Positions 1 through 7,861 of a DNA stretch of 43,748 bases are shown piece by piece. The notes beneath the pieces were generated by a model. It ran no database searches. It saw only the letters and a program-made list of their open reading frames with translations, and was not told the origin of the DNA. Position numbers and translations under genes: made by a program. The DNA is taken from positions 1-43,748 of the forward strand of contig CANPXD010000006.1 of NCBI GenBank assembly GCA_947585615.1, in the 5' to 3' direction. Within the stretch, counting starts at the first letter, position 1. Each line of letters starts with the position of its first letter. This stretch comes from an uncultured Clostridia bacterium (GTDB lineage: Bacteria > Bacillota > Clostridia > Oscillospirales > Acutalibacteraceae).

Positions 1-1093
1 TTTCAATCTGAACGGGAATTGTAATCGTTTCCCCATAGTTTGCTTTTATTTCGTCAGCATATATTTCCGCTGTTTCACTTGTTGCGGACGGCAAAACATT
101 AATGCTGAAACCTTCTACAATCATACTGTCAACATTATAATCCGTTGCGGAACAATCAAAATCATAAGTCCCTGATTTTGCTTTATCCCGGACTTTAAAC
201 ATCATAACCATGCCCGGTGATGATCCGGAATCTTCGCTGAATATATTAACATCAGGAAAATCAGAATCTATAATTTCTATATTATTTTTATCTGCAATAT
301 TTAGTGATATCGTCACATTTCCGTCATCTACGACCGGCACATCTTCATAAATTTGATTATTCGAATCTGCCCAACCAAGAAATTCAAAAGCATCGGTATT
401 GTATTTTACACTTGAAGTCATCATGGTTAAATCTGAAGTATCATGACTGCCTTTAAGATTATTATTCATGTAAACAAAAAATGTTTCTCCGGCTTTAATC
501 GTTTCAATTTCTTGTGAACCAACACTTTCATATGCGGAATATGTCAGGCTATACCACGTCAAATCTGTGTCGCCTAATTCGATCCATAAACGATTACTTG
601 TATTAATTATTACATCGTTCAATTCTTCGTCAAATGTATCTGCCTGAGAAAAAGATATATTTATGCCTATATGATAGCCTTGCTCGCCGCCATAACCCCA
701 GCTGTATTTAAAAGCGTCCTCTTTTACTTCCATAACAATATAGAAAAGGATTCCATCGTCATTCATATTTTTATAGCCTGCCCAATAGACGCAAAATTCA
801 CCCGGCTTGGAATTTCCCTCTATATTATCCTGAAGACCGCCCGTAAGAATATCCCCATACTCAATAGATTTTGGTTCAAAAGCATTTTCCTCATAATTAA
901 ATATAAGCTTAAATCCCATTAAGCCTGTATTATTTTTAATTTTAACTGGAATTTTAACCTCTTCTCCCGGCTTTGCATTAACTGAAACAGATTCAATAGT
1001 GGGATTTGTTTTAGCGTATGACGAAAAATCAAGACCGGCAGTAACGCTTAACACCATTACTATTGATAGAATTAAACTTATTGCTCTTTTCAT
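1..1093 (-). CDS. Cohesin-like secreted scaffold protein, 5' part only (runs off the left edge)
   Basis: An open minus-strand frame runs from ATG at 1093 to the window edge (364 codons) with no stop. It begins with a signal peptide (MKRAISLILSIVMVLS, cleavage near SYA). About residues 30-150 look like a cohesin module: an IESVSVNAKPGEEVKIPVKI-like first strand, then GLMGFKLIFNYEENAFEP and later FCVYWAGYK and ILFYIVMEVK. A second, more divergent copy follows at about 180-335 (AGETFFVYMNNNL, VKYNTDAFEFLGWA, MVMMFKVRDKAKSGTYDFD). A third appears to start at YADEIKANYGETITIPVQI. Cohesins bind dockerins and build cellulosomes, and dockerin-type proteins occur at 26824 and 37376. The signal peptide shares the TAGxDFSxYA ending of the LRR protein at 3203-6103. 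The SD-like AAAGGAAGTGA lies rather far (about 12 nt) from the ATG. It could instead be a related immunoglobulin-like surface module; cohesin assignment is from pattern only. Confidence 0.75.
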   Translation of the reverse strand, partial: MKRAISLILSIVMVLSVTAGLDFSSYAKTNPTIESVSVNAKPGEEVKIPVKIKNNTGLMGFKLIFNYEENAFEPKSIEYGDILTGGLQDNIEGNSKPGEFCVYWAGYKNMNDDGILFYIVMEVKEDAFKYSWGYGGEQGYHIGINISFSQADTFDEELNDVIINTSNRLWIELGDTDLTWYSLTYSAYESVGSQEIETIKAGETFFVYMNNNLKGSHDTSDLTMMTSSVKYNTDAFEFLGWADSNNQIYEDVPVVDDGNVTISLNIADKNNIEIIDSDFPDVNIFSEDSGSSPGMVMMFKVRDKAKSGTYDFDCSATDYNVDSMIVEGFSINVLPSATSETAEIYADEIKANYGETITIPVQIE

Positions 1094-1230
1094 TTGTCAG
1101 CATTCACTTCCTTTAAAAATCAGTTGATGAAATTATCAAACCGAACATAGCAGAGATGATAAAATTTTTGAATTTATATTATGAACTTTTAAATTATTTT
1201 AAGTTTTTGTTTGATACAGTTTCTGCGATT

Positions 1231-2961
1231 TTAACGGTTAAAAAACATTGTTTCTAGCGCCTTAAAATCAGGTTTTTTGGCTGGTGTAAGCGGAATATCC
1301 TCAATAAAAACAACATCAACCGGCACCATATATTCAGGCACGTTTGCAACACAGTAATCAATAAGATTTTCCTTTGTTGTTTCTGATGATTTCACAACAA
1401 ATGCAACAGCCACATTTTCTTTTTCATCATCAGGTACGGTTATTACCTCGCATTTGTCAACAGCATCGTTGTGCAAAAGCTCTTTTTTTACTCTGTCGGG
1501 AATTATTTTTGCCGGATTTCCCTCTTTATCAAGGGTTAAAACAATCCGCCTTATTCTGCCGTCGAGGAAAATTTCACCTTTTTCGTTATAATGAACTAAA
1601 TCTTCAGTGTTGTACCAAACGACACCATTTTCATCTGTTACTAAATTATGTGCGGTAGCCTCAGGATTGCCATAATATTCTTTCATTCTTGCAGCGGTAT
1701 AGAAATAGCCGATACCCATTTCGTTTGCTCCAAGTTCTTTGCCGGTATCCACATCTATTACTTTAATCATATTACCGATACAAGGCTTACCAACGCTTCC
1801 GAGCGTGTAATCATCTTCATAGCAATAAGCAAAAGAGCCTAAACATTCACTTGCTCCGTATCCTTGTACAACCTTTGCGTTTCCTCCGTTATCAGCTATG
1901 AATTTATCGGCATTCATTTTGATTTCATCTTGAAGTGCGTCTCCGCCCGTAACGATTATTTTCCATCGTGAGCAGTCGGTTTTTTTACCGGTTTCAAGCA
2001 TTTTTTTAATATATGGCGGTATAGTAAGCCAATGATTAAATTTGTATTGATTATTTCTTTTTATGGCATTTTCAGGTTTGAACAGAGGGTCAAGCGCAAG
2101 AGTAACTCCAAGGCATAACGGCTCATGAATCATATTTAATAGCGAGTAATATATCCAGAGTGGGAATGTAGCAAAAAGAGTATCGCCTCTCTTAAATCTG
2201 TTTTCCTCTGTCATAGCCATAATTTCAACCATGGCTTCAATACCATCCCAAGTCGCAACGCAAGCCTTGCTGTCACCTGTTGAGCCGCTTGTATATGCGA
2301 CAGCGGCCATTTTGTCCGGGATATATTCACAAGGTTGTATATCCTTTTTGCTTCGCTTGCCAAGTTCAATAAGACGATTGAAATCAAGTATATTATTCCC
2401 GTCGTAATCTTTCTTTTTTAAGCCTTTTAGCTTTTCAATAATCAAATACTGTATTTTATCCGAACTAAAACCTTTTGAAAACATATCAGTAAGAGATATA
2501 GTAATGATTTTTTCAATGCCCATTTTTTTTACGCTTTTTCTGACTTCTTTGGAACAAAACAAATCGTTACAGACAAATAGTTTTGATTTAAAATTTTTGA
2601 GTTCTCTTTTCAGCTCATCTATACCTGCGGCACCGTTTACCATATGTATTACAGCTCCTAATTTGTCAAGAGCATAAAAAGCGATAATACCATATGGTGT
2701 TGAAAGCACGCTCATTGTAACAACATCATTGTATTTAACCCCGAGTTCGGCAAAGCCTTTTGCGGCGGTATCAATTAAATTTAACATTTCTTTATATGTA
2801 ATTATATTGCCAAAATAGTTCAATGCCGGAGCATCGCCCATATCGTATGCCGTTTCGCTAAAATGCGCATATGCCGTTTTATATTCAATTATTTTTTCAA
2901 TTTCTCCGGGTTTTTTCAATTTCAAAACTTTGTCTCTCAGTTTTTTAAACTCAACACTCAC
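1231..2961 (-). CDS. AMP-forming acyl-CoA synthetase/ligase-like enzyme (ANL superfamily)
   Basis: Predicted adenylating enzyme of 576 aa. It would activate a carboxylate with ATP and pass it to CoA or another thiol in the cytoplasm. The family core motifs are visible: the phosphate loop AYTSGSTGDSKACVAT (about residue 223), VQGYGASECLGSF, the YNTEDLVHYNEKGEIFLDGR hinge segment (about 452-471), and a C-terminal TPAKKPDFKAL that supplies the usual catalytic lysine. The usual TPxGK reads TPAKK here. The substrate cannot be told from sequence; fatty or aryl acids are both possible. The length is normal for acyl-CoA synthetases and there is no carrier-protein domain. A short 5' leader precedes it, with a TATAAT box at 3063-3068 (minus) and a 22-bp element shared with the next upstream gene. 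No pathway partner is adjacent. Confidence 0.85.
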   Translation of the reverse strand: MSVEFKKLRDKVLKLKKPGEIEKIIEYKTAYAHFSETAYDMGDAPALNYFGNIITYKEMLNLIDTAAKGFAELGVKYNDVVTMSVLSTPYGIIAFYALDKLGAVIHMVNGAAGIDELKRELKNFKSKLFVCNDLFCSKEVRKSVKKMGIEKIITISLTDMFSKGFSSDKIQYLIIEKLKGLKKKDYDGNNILDFNRLIELGKRSKKDIQPCEYIPDKMAAVAYTSGSTGDSKACVATWDGIEAMVEIMAMTEENRFKRGDTLFATFPLWIYYSLLNMIHEPLCLGVTLALDPLFKPENAIKRNNQYKFNHWLTIPPYIKKMLETGKKTDCSRWKIIVTGGDALQDEIKMNADKFIADNGGNAKVVQGYGASECLGSFAYCYEDDYTLGSVGKPCIGNMIKVIDVDTGKELGANEMGIGYFYTAARMKEYYGNPEATAHNLVTDENGVVWYNTEDLVHYNEKGEIFLDGRIRRIVLTLDKEGNPAKIIPDRVKKELLHNDAVDKCEVITVPDDEKENVAVAFVVKSSETTKENLIDYCVANVPEYMVPVDVVFIEDIPLTPAKKPDFKALETMFFNR

Positions 2962-3062
2962 ACTCTTTTCCTCACTTTAAAAAATATCAATTTTAATAAT
3001 AGGCGCAAAATATAAATTTACCAAAAACAACTTAAGAAAGAATATATATTTCTACAACTATT

Positions 3063-3107
3063 ATTATACATAATCTGAATTGGCAATTTCTATACGCCAA
3101 CAGCATA
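3063..3107 (-). promoter_or_regulatory. Promoter copy A: TATAAT box plus shared 22-bp upstream element
   Basis: Read on the minus strand, a 22-bp element (3086-3107, core TGTTGGCGTATAGAAAT) is followed after 17 nt by a perfect TATAAT (3063-3068), about 100 bp upstream of the acyl-CoA ligase ATG. The same 22 bp and the same 17-nt gap occur at 6141-6185 before the LRR gene. No good -35 hexamer is present, since AGAAAT sits there. The element may therefore be an activator or operator site that stands in for it. Confidence 0.6.
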
Positions 3108-3129
3108 CACTCTCAAACTTAATTTTAAT

Positions 3130-3160
3130 AAAAATCCTTCCTGCTCTTGAGACGGATTTT
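3130..3160 (-). terminator. Probable Rho-independent terminator of the LRR gene
   Basis: On the minus strand AAAATCC (3154-3160) pairs with GGATTTT (3130-3136) around a 17-nt loop. A T-rich run follows. It lies 43 nt past the LRR gene stop. The stem is short, so it is moderate rather than strong. Confidence 0.5.
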
Positions 3161-3202
3161 TATCCTTATATAAACATATTTATTTATAAAAAATCAAAGT
3201 TA

Positions 3203-6103
3203 TCAAAATGGATAGCTGCTTGTGAGCATTTCTCCATAAATAAGAGTTGATTCTCCCTTGCTATCCTCAACTATCATATACGGACGAGCGCAGGCTTGTG
3301 CATTCATTTTCTCTACGCCGTAGGTAAGAGCAAACTGTCCCTCGGGTGCCGTATTGCTGTTCTTGATAATCTTAACCTTACCGCCTTCTGTGCCCTGTTC
3401 TGTGCCTACATTTGTAAGAGTCAGATCATCTTCTTCCATGCCCTTGCCATATACGAATCCCGATTCAACAAGTGAATAGTCTTTAGGCACAAATCTTGTT
3501 GCAAGGAACTTAACGCGAAAATCTCCGTTCGTTTCCGTTTTGCTTACGGAAACAACTACCGGTGTCGGATTCTCAACAGCCGTGCTGAGCTCAATAACAA
3601 CGTCTGAACCGCAAAGGAATGAATAGGATTCGCCGTAAGCGGCAACCGTTCCGTTTACAGACCATGACGCGAACGCGCCGTCTGCCGATTCAACAGTTAC
3701 TTGAGAATTGTAATGAGCTGCTGCGCTGTTTTCAAATTGCTCGCCGTCAACAGTTATTTTGCAGCCTTCTGCCGTAACTGTATAAGCTTTATTTTCATCC
3801 GCCCTGTAGTACGCATACACAATCGCAGAGTTTTTAAGCGCCTTGATTTCTTCAAGCGTCTTTGACCATGCATTAAATACAAGACCTGCATATGAAGGAG
3901 GATCAGGCATCTTCTGTAAATTCTTTATTGCCTCATTGTTAAGAATCGCTATGCAATTTCCATACATATCCATAAACACAACCGTAAAGGTTTCGCTTTT
4001 TTTTTCGCTGAAAACAGGCATGATTGCTGTGTACGAATATATTGGCAAAGTACATACGGATTCTGACGAGATCATTTTTCCATCAACAAACCAGCCTACA
4101 AATTCGGCTGAATCTTTCGGAATAGCCTTCAGCGTGTAGGTTTTTCCATATTCAACGACACATTCTCCCGAAACAAGTTCACCGTTTATTTCAACGCTTC
4201 CCAATTCGGACGTCAGGACTGTGATATACTTTCCAATGGGTATAAAATTCCTTCCGTACTTCTCAGCGTATTTCTGCGCGGTTGAGCCTTTATAGCCGTA
4301 AATCGTTGCCATATCTGCTATTGTGCTAATATCATCATATATATCGCAATTTTTATTCATAATATATATGCTTTCTATATAACCGTCAAAAGCCCGATTC
4401 CCTATTGTTGTTACACTTGCCGGTATGGTTACACTTGTCAACATTCCACAACAGGAAAACGCCTCTTCACCTATTGTTGTTACACCTTCCGATATCACTA
4501 TATTTGATAAATTGATACACCAACAAAAAGCCTGATTCCCTATTGTTGTTACGCTTGCCGGTATCACTATATTTGATAAATTGGAACGCACATAAAAAGC
4601 CTGATTCCCTATTGCTGTTACGTTTTCCTGTATTGTTACACCTGTCAACAAGTCACAATCGGCAAACGCCCAATCACCAATAGTTGTTACACCAGACGGT
4701 ATAAATATATTTGTTAAATAGTCGCAATTATAAAAAGTAAAATCCTCTATTGTCGTTACGCTTAGCGGTATTGTTACACTTATTAAGTTTACACAATATT
4801 CAAATGCCCCTCCACCTATTGCTGTTACGCTTTCCGGTATGGTTACATTCACTAAATTTTCACAATATGCAAACGCATCTTCACCTATCGTTGTTACACC
4901 ATACGGTATATCTATATATTTTAGACCGATGCAATCATAAAACGCACCCGCGCCTATATTTGTCACACCATACGGTATGCTATATGATGTTTTTTCTTTC
5001 CCCATAGGGTACTCTTTAAGTTCTGTTGCTGTTTTATTAAACAATACACCGTGCTGCGAAGTATAATTTTGATTATTGGCTTCAACATATATATTCTTCA
5101 AGTTGTAACAATCCACAAACGGAACTTTTCCCATATAGGTTACGCTATCCGGTATAGTTACGCTTGTTAAGTATACACAATTTTCAAATGCAAAATCGCC
5201 TATACCCGTCACAGTATAACCATCAATATTAGACGGAATTATTAAATCAGAAGCAAAGCCTGTATAGTCTGTGATTTCTGCCGTTTCATCGTCAAGTTTT
5301 CTGTATTCAAAACCATAAACGGCATCATCAATTTCAGAAAATGTACGGTCATACTTTTGAGCGTATTCCTGCGCAGTTGAATTTGCGTATCCGTATATTG
5401 TTGCCGTATCTGCTATTGTGTTAATATCATCAGCTATATTGCACTCCCTATTTGCAATATATATGCCGGTCAGGTTTTCGCAATGAGCAAATGCAAATTC
5501 AGCGATAGATACTACACTTACCGGTAGTATTATTTCTGTTAAACTTAAGCAATCAAAAAATGCAAGACTGCCTATTGATTCTACACCTTCCAGTATTGTT
5601 ACATCTGCTAAACTGTGGCATGACATAAATGCTGAATCACCTATTGATGCTGCCGGTATTGTTACATTCGTTAAATTTTCACAACCAAAAAATGAATAAT
5701 CGCCTATATTGGTAACACTTTCCGGTATGGTTACGCTTGTTAAGTTTACACAATTATAAAATGAATAATCACCTATATTGGTTACGCTTTCCGGTATGGT
5801 TACGCTTGTTAAATTTTCACACTCAGCAAATGCCCTATTGCTTATTGAAGTTACGGCATAAGTTTGATAATTCAATGAAACCCTTAACGGTATTGTTATA
5901 TCTGTCTCGGAACCTGTATAGCCGATGATTTCCGCTTTGCCGTCGTAATGAAATGTTTTGTCGTAATAAAAACCTTTTTCAAGAATGATAAATTGAAAAT
6001 CGCCGTCTGTATAAACATCGTCGGCATAAGCGGAAAAATCAAAACCTGCGGTAATACTTAAAAGCATCGCAACGGACAGCAATAAGCTCAAAACTTTCTT
6101 CAT
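3203..6103 (-). CDS. Large secreted BspA-type leucine-rich-repeat protein
   Basis: Predicted secreted protein of 966 aa. The start is placed at ATG 6103, after AAGGAG, because the signal peptide MKKVLSLLLSVAMLLSITAG begins there; the frame is open 27 codons further upstream. Two blocks of LRR_5 repeats (about residues 60-240 and 270-600) repeat the pattern xxLTSVTIPxSVTxIGxxAFxxC. The two blocks are split by a non-repeat segment containing YGYANSTAQEYAQKYDRTF, and a matching segment (YGYKGSTAQKYAEKYGRNF) follows the second block. The C-terminal third holds beta-rich repeat modules (GSVEINGELVSGE, YTLKAIPKDSAEFVGWFVDG, VTAEGCKITVDGEQF). There is no dockerin, LPXTG or transmembrane anchor, so how it stays at the surface is unclear. 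BspA-like proteins usually act in adhesion or binding; a binding partner cannot be named. Its promoter region is shared with the divergent operon at 6278. Confidence 0.88.
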   Translation of the reverse strand: MKKVLSLLLSVAMLLSITAGFDFSAYADDVYTDGDFQFIILEKGFYYDKTFHYDGKAEIIGYTGSETDITIPLRVSLNYQTYAVTSISNRAFAECENLTSVTIPESVTNIGDYSFYNCVNLTSVTIPESVTNIGDYSFFGCENLTNVTIPAASIGDSAFMSCHSLADVTILEGVESIGSLAFFDCLSLTEIILPVSVVSIAEFAFAHCENLTGIYIANRECNIADDINTIADTATIYGYANSTAQEYAQKYDRTFSEIDDAVYGFEYRKLDDETAEITDYTGFASDLIIPSNIDGYTVTGIGDFAFENCVYLTSVTIPDSVTYMGKVPFVDCYNLKNIYVEANNQNYTSQHGVLFNKTATELKEYPMGKEKTSYSIPYGVTNIGAGAFYDCIGLKYIDIPYGVTTIGEDAFAYCENLVNVTIPESVTAIGGGAFEYCVNLISVTIPLSVTTIEDFTFYNCDYLTNIFIPSGVTTIGDWAFADCDLLTGVTIQENVTAIGNQAFYVRSNLSNIVIPASVTTIGNQAFCWCINLSNIVISEGVTTIGEEAFSCCGMLTSVTIPASVTTIGNRAFDGYIESIYIMNKNCDIYDDISTIADMATIYGYKGSTAQKYAEKYGRNFIPIGKYITVLTSELGSVEINGELVSGECVVEYGKTYTLKAIPKDSAEFVGWFVDGKMISSESVCTLPIYSYTAIMPVFSEKKSETFTVVFMDMYGNCIAILNNEAIKNLQKMPDPPSYAGLVFNAWSKTLEEIKALKNSAIVYAYYRADENKAYTVTAEGCKITVDGEQFENSAAAHYNSQVTVESADGAFASWSVNGTVAAYGESYSFLCGSDVVIELSTAVENPTPVVVSVSKTETNGDFRVKFLATRFVPKDYSLVESGFVYGKGMEEDDLTLTNVGTEQGTEGGKVKIIKNSNTAPEGQFALTYGVEKMNAQACARPYMIVEDSKGESTLIYGEMLTSSYPF

Positions 6104-6140
6104 AAAAAAGACTCCTTCATAACAGTAAAATTCTACAAAT

Positions 6141-6185
6141 ATTATACACAAACTAAATTTTTGATTTCTATACGCCAACAGCATA
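6141..6185 (-). promoter_or_regulatory. Promoter copy B: TATAAT box plus shared 22-bp upstream element
   Basis: Minus-strand TATAAT (6141-6146) lies 17 nt from a 22-bp element (6164-6185) identical to 3086-3107. It is about 40 nt upstream of the LRR gene ATG. Here the element carries an imperfect dyad, TATACGC-CAACA-GCATATA on the plus strand, as expected for a dimeric regulator's operator. See the paired copy at 3063-3107. Confidence 0.6.
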
Positions 6186-6216
6186 TATGCTCAAAATTTT
6201 TTTATTGCTCACTTAC

Positions 6217-6245
6217 TTGTTTTTTCTGATTCATTGTAATAAAAT
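6217..6245 (+). promoter_or_regulatory. Sigma-A-type promoter for the membrane protein-HTH-kinase operon
   Basis: TTGTTT (6217-6222), a 17-nt spacer and TAAAAT (6240-6245) give a normal housekeeping promoter. Transcription would start near 6252, just before the AAGAAGGA ribosome binding site (6263-6270). It diverges from the LRR gene promoter. Confidence 0.55.
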
Positions 6246-6277
6246 ATATTTATACGACTGAAAAGAAGGATTGTTAA

Positions 6278-7402
6278 TTGACAAAAAATTGCAAAAACTG
6301 CGGAGCAGAAATGCCTGAGGAAGCACATTTTTGCTTGTGTTGCCTAACCAAATGTAACAACATAGCTGTAGCGAACAAGAAAAGCAATCATTTGAACCCT
6401 ATTTCTTTTTTTAAATCAAAGTTCACTTTTCAGAGCAGAAAGAAGAAATTTGCCGTAATTGCGATAATTCTGTTCATAATAATTTCAATCATTGCAGGCG
6501 GGTTTTATGTTAGCGGTAAAAATAATTTTTCTGCGTCTTCAAAGCCGCAAAAGAGCGTGGTTTCAACAGTAACCCAAGAGGATGGTTCTGTTATTAAGGA
6601 ATTTGATGACGGAAGTGTTGAAACAAAAACGGCAGATGGAACAATTATTACCGAAGAGGCCGACGGAACGGTTTCTACAAAAAAACCAGACGGTACCGTT
6701 GTCACTGAAAAAACGGACGGTACTACCGAAGCAAAGAAATCTGATAAAACAACAGAAAAGACCACAAATATAACCGAAACACAACCCACTATGCCAAGCA
6801 CAAGTGAGCCAACCTCCGAAGATACGACTGGCAAAACAACAATAATCCAGTATAGGTATCGGGATAAATCCTTTACAACAAGTTCTAACAATAGCATGAA
6901 TGGGTGGAAGCTTTATGATACAACGTATGCTTGGAGTGACTATGGTTCATGGAGCAATTGGTCTTTAGATAGCTTTTCTTCGAGTGACTCAAGGCAGGTA
7001 GAATCACGAACAACATATCGATATTGTGCATTCAAATGTACTAAATGCGGAAACAGAGATCCTTATCGCACTCCATGCGATAATTGTAAAACATCTGAAT
7101 ATTTTGAGTATCAAGAATTATGGTACACAACAAAGGGTAACTCAATGAGCAAAGGGACATTGCCTACAGTTCCGGATAAATATTATGTGACTATTAACGG
7201 AGATCGTTGGTGGTTTGAAAAAGATGGTTACTTAGATGGAGAAGGTGGCATAGGTCAACCTTCAAGAAAGGAATATCGATATAGAGACAGAAAACAGATT
7301 ACGACATATCACTTTTATAAATGGAGTGATTGGTCTGAATGGAGTACTATACCCGTAAGCAGTTCAGATACAAGAGAAGTAGAAACCAGAAATGTAAATT
7401 AA
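6278..7402 (+). CDS. Zinc-ribbon membrane protein with DGT repeats and paired W-rich surface modules
   Basis: Starts at TTG 6278, 7 nt after AAGAAGGA; no ATG fits better. 374 aa. Residues 1-26 form a cytoplasmic CxxC...CxxC zinc ribbon (NCKNCGAEM, CLCCLTKC). One transmembrane segment follows at about 53-76 (FAVIAIILFIIISIIAGGF). The outer part begins with about six decapeptide-like repeats of the form (A/P/T)DGTxxTEx (residues 105-155), then a Thr-rich linker. It ends with two related modules, YRYRDKSFTT...WSDYGSWSNWS...SSSDSRQVESR and YRYRDRKQITT...WSDWSEWS...SSSDTREVETR. Between these lie a second CxxC pair (CTKCGNRDPYRTPCDNC) and a YYVTINGDRWWF segment. The W-x-x-W modules resemble bacterial thrombospondin-type-1-like repeats, but the fit is only by eye. 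Being first in an operon with an HTH protein and a kinase suggests a sensor or an output partner. Function unknown. Confidence 0.85.
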   Translation: MTKNCKNCGAEMPEEAHFCLCCLTKCNNIAVANKKSNHLNPISFFKSKFTFQSRKKKFAVIAIILFIIISIIAGGFYVSGKNNFSASSKPQKSVVSTVTQEDGSVIKEFDDGSVETKTADGTIITEEADGTVSTKKPDGTVVTEKTDGTTEAKKSDKTTEKTTNITETQPTMPSTSEPTSEDTTGKTTIIQYRYRDKSFTTSSNNSMNGWKLYDTTYAWSDYGSWSNWSLDSFSSSDSRQVESRTTYRYCAFKCTKCGNRDPYRTPCDNCKTSEYFEYQELWYTTKGNSMSKGTLPTVPDKYYVTINGDRWWFEKDGYLDGEGGIGQPSRKEYRYRDRKQITTYHFYKWSDWSEWSTIPVSSSDTREVETRNVN

Positions 7403-7438
7403 TTAAGGCAATATCATAATTTGTTAACAAGAGAGAGT

Positions 7439-7861
7439 ATGAAAAAAGAAACTAACGATTTATTTAAAGAACTTCAAAAAAACTGTAAAATAGATGATTA
7501 TATAAACAGTAATACATCATCTTTTGTAAATCATACATTAGGCGATTTTTGGAAAAGTATGTGTGAAAAATCAGGAAAATCAAAATCAAATATAATCAAC
7601 AAATCTGATTTTAATTACAGTTTTTTCTATGACATAATCAACGGCAGAAAAATTCCCGCAAGAGATAAAATTATACGCCTTGTACTCACTATGAATTTAA
7701 CACTTGACGAATGCCAGCAAGCGTTGCGTCTTTCCGATAAAGCTCTGCTTTACCCCAGAGTAAGAAGAGACAGCATTATTATTTTTGCTATCAACAACTG
7801 CCTAACAATAGCACAGTGCAACGAACAGCTAATAAAATTCAATGAGGAAGTTTTAAAATGA
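7439..7861 (+). CDS. Helix-turn-helix-like protein paired with the downstream kinase
   Basis: 140 aa from ATG 7439. An in-frame TTG at 7421 would add six residues, and neither start has an ideally spaced ribosome binding site (AGAGAG sits almost against the ATG). The middle (about residues 57-110) contains SFFYDIINGRKIPARDKIIRLVLTMNLTLDECQQALR split across the two halves of an XRE-like HTH fold: recognition-like NGRKIPARDKIIRL, then helices that resemble the compact C-terminal half of such proteins. It overlaps the kinase by the four bases ATGA, so the two are translationally coupled. In other Firmicutes, similar small HTH proteins sit before similar divergent kinases; that is recalled family knowledge and unchecked here. 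It may be a kinase substrate, adaptor or operon regulator. DNA binding is inferred only. Confidence 0.75.
   Translation: MKKETNDLFKELQKNCKIDDYINSNTSSFVNHTLGDFWKSMCEKSGKSKSNIINKSDFNYSFFYDIINGRKIPARDKIIRLVLTMNLTLDECQQALRLSDKALLYPRVRRDSIIIFAINNCLTIAQCNEQLIKFNEEVLK

Noticed and set aside
4380-5230. Short periodic DNA repeat resembling a CRISPR or tandem array (ATTGTTGTTACA-like units)
   Set aside because: The unit follows the 23-residue LRR codon repeat of the minus-strand protein; spacers are not unique and the frame is open throughout.
6505-6897. 130-codon minus-strand frame over the membrane protein gene
   Set aside because: Val/Ser-rich repeat is the complement of the DGT repeats; no start signal or family.
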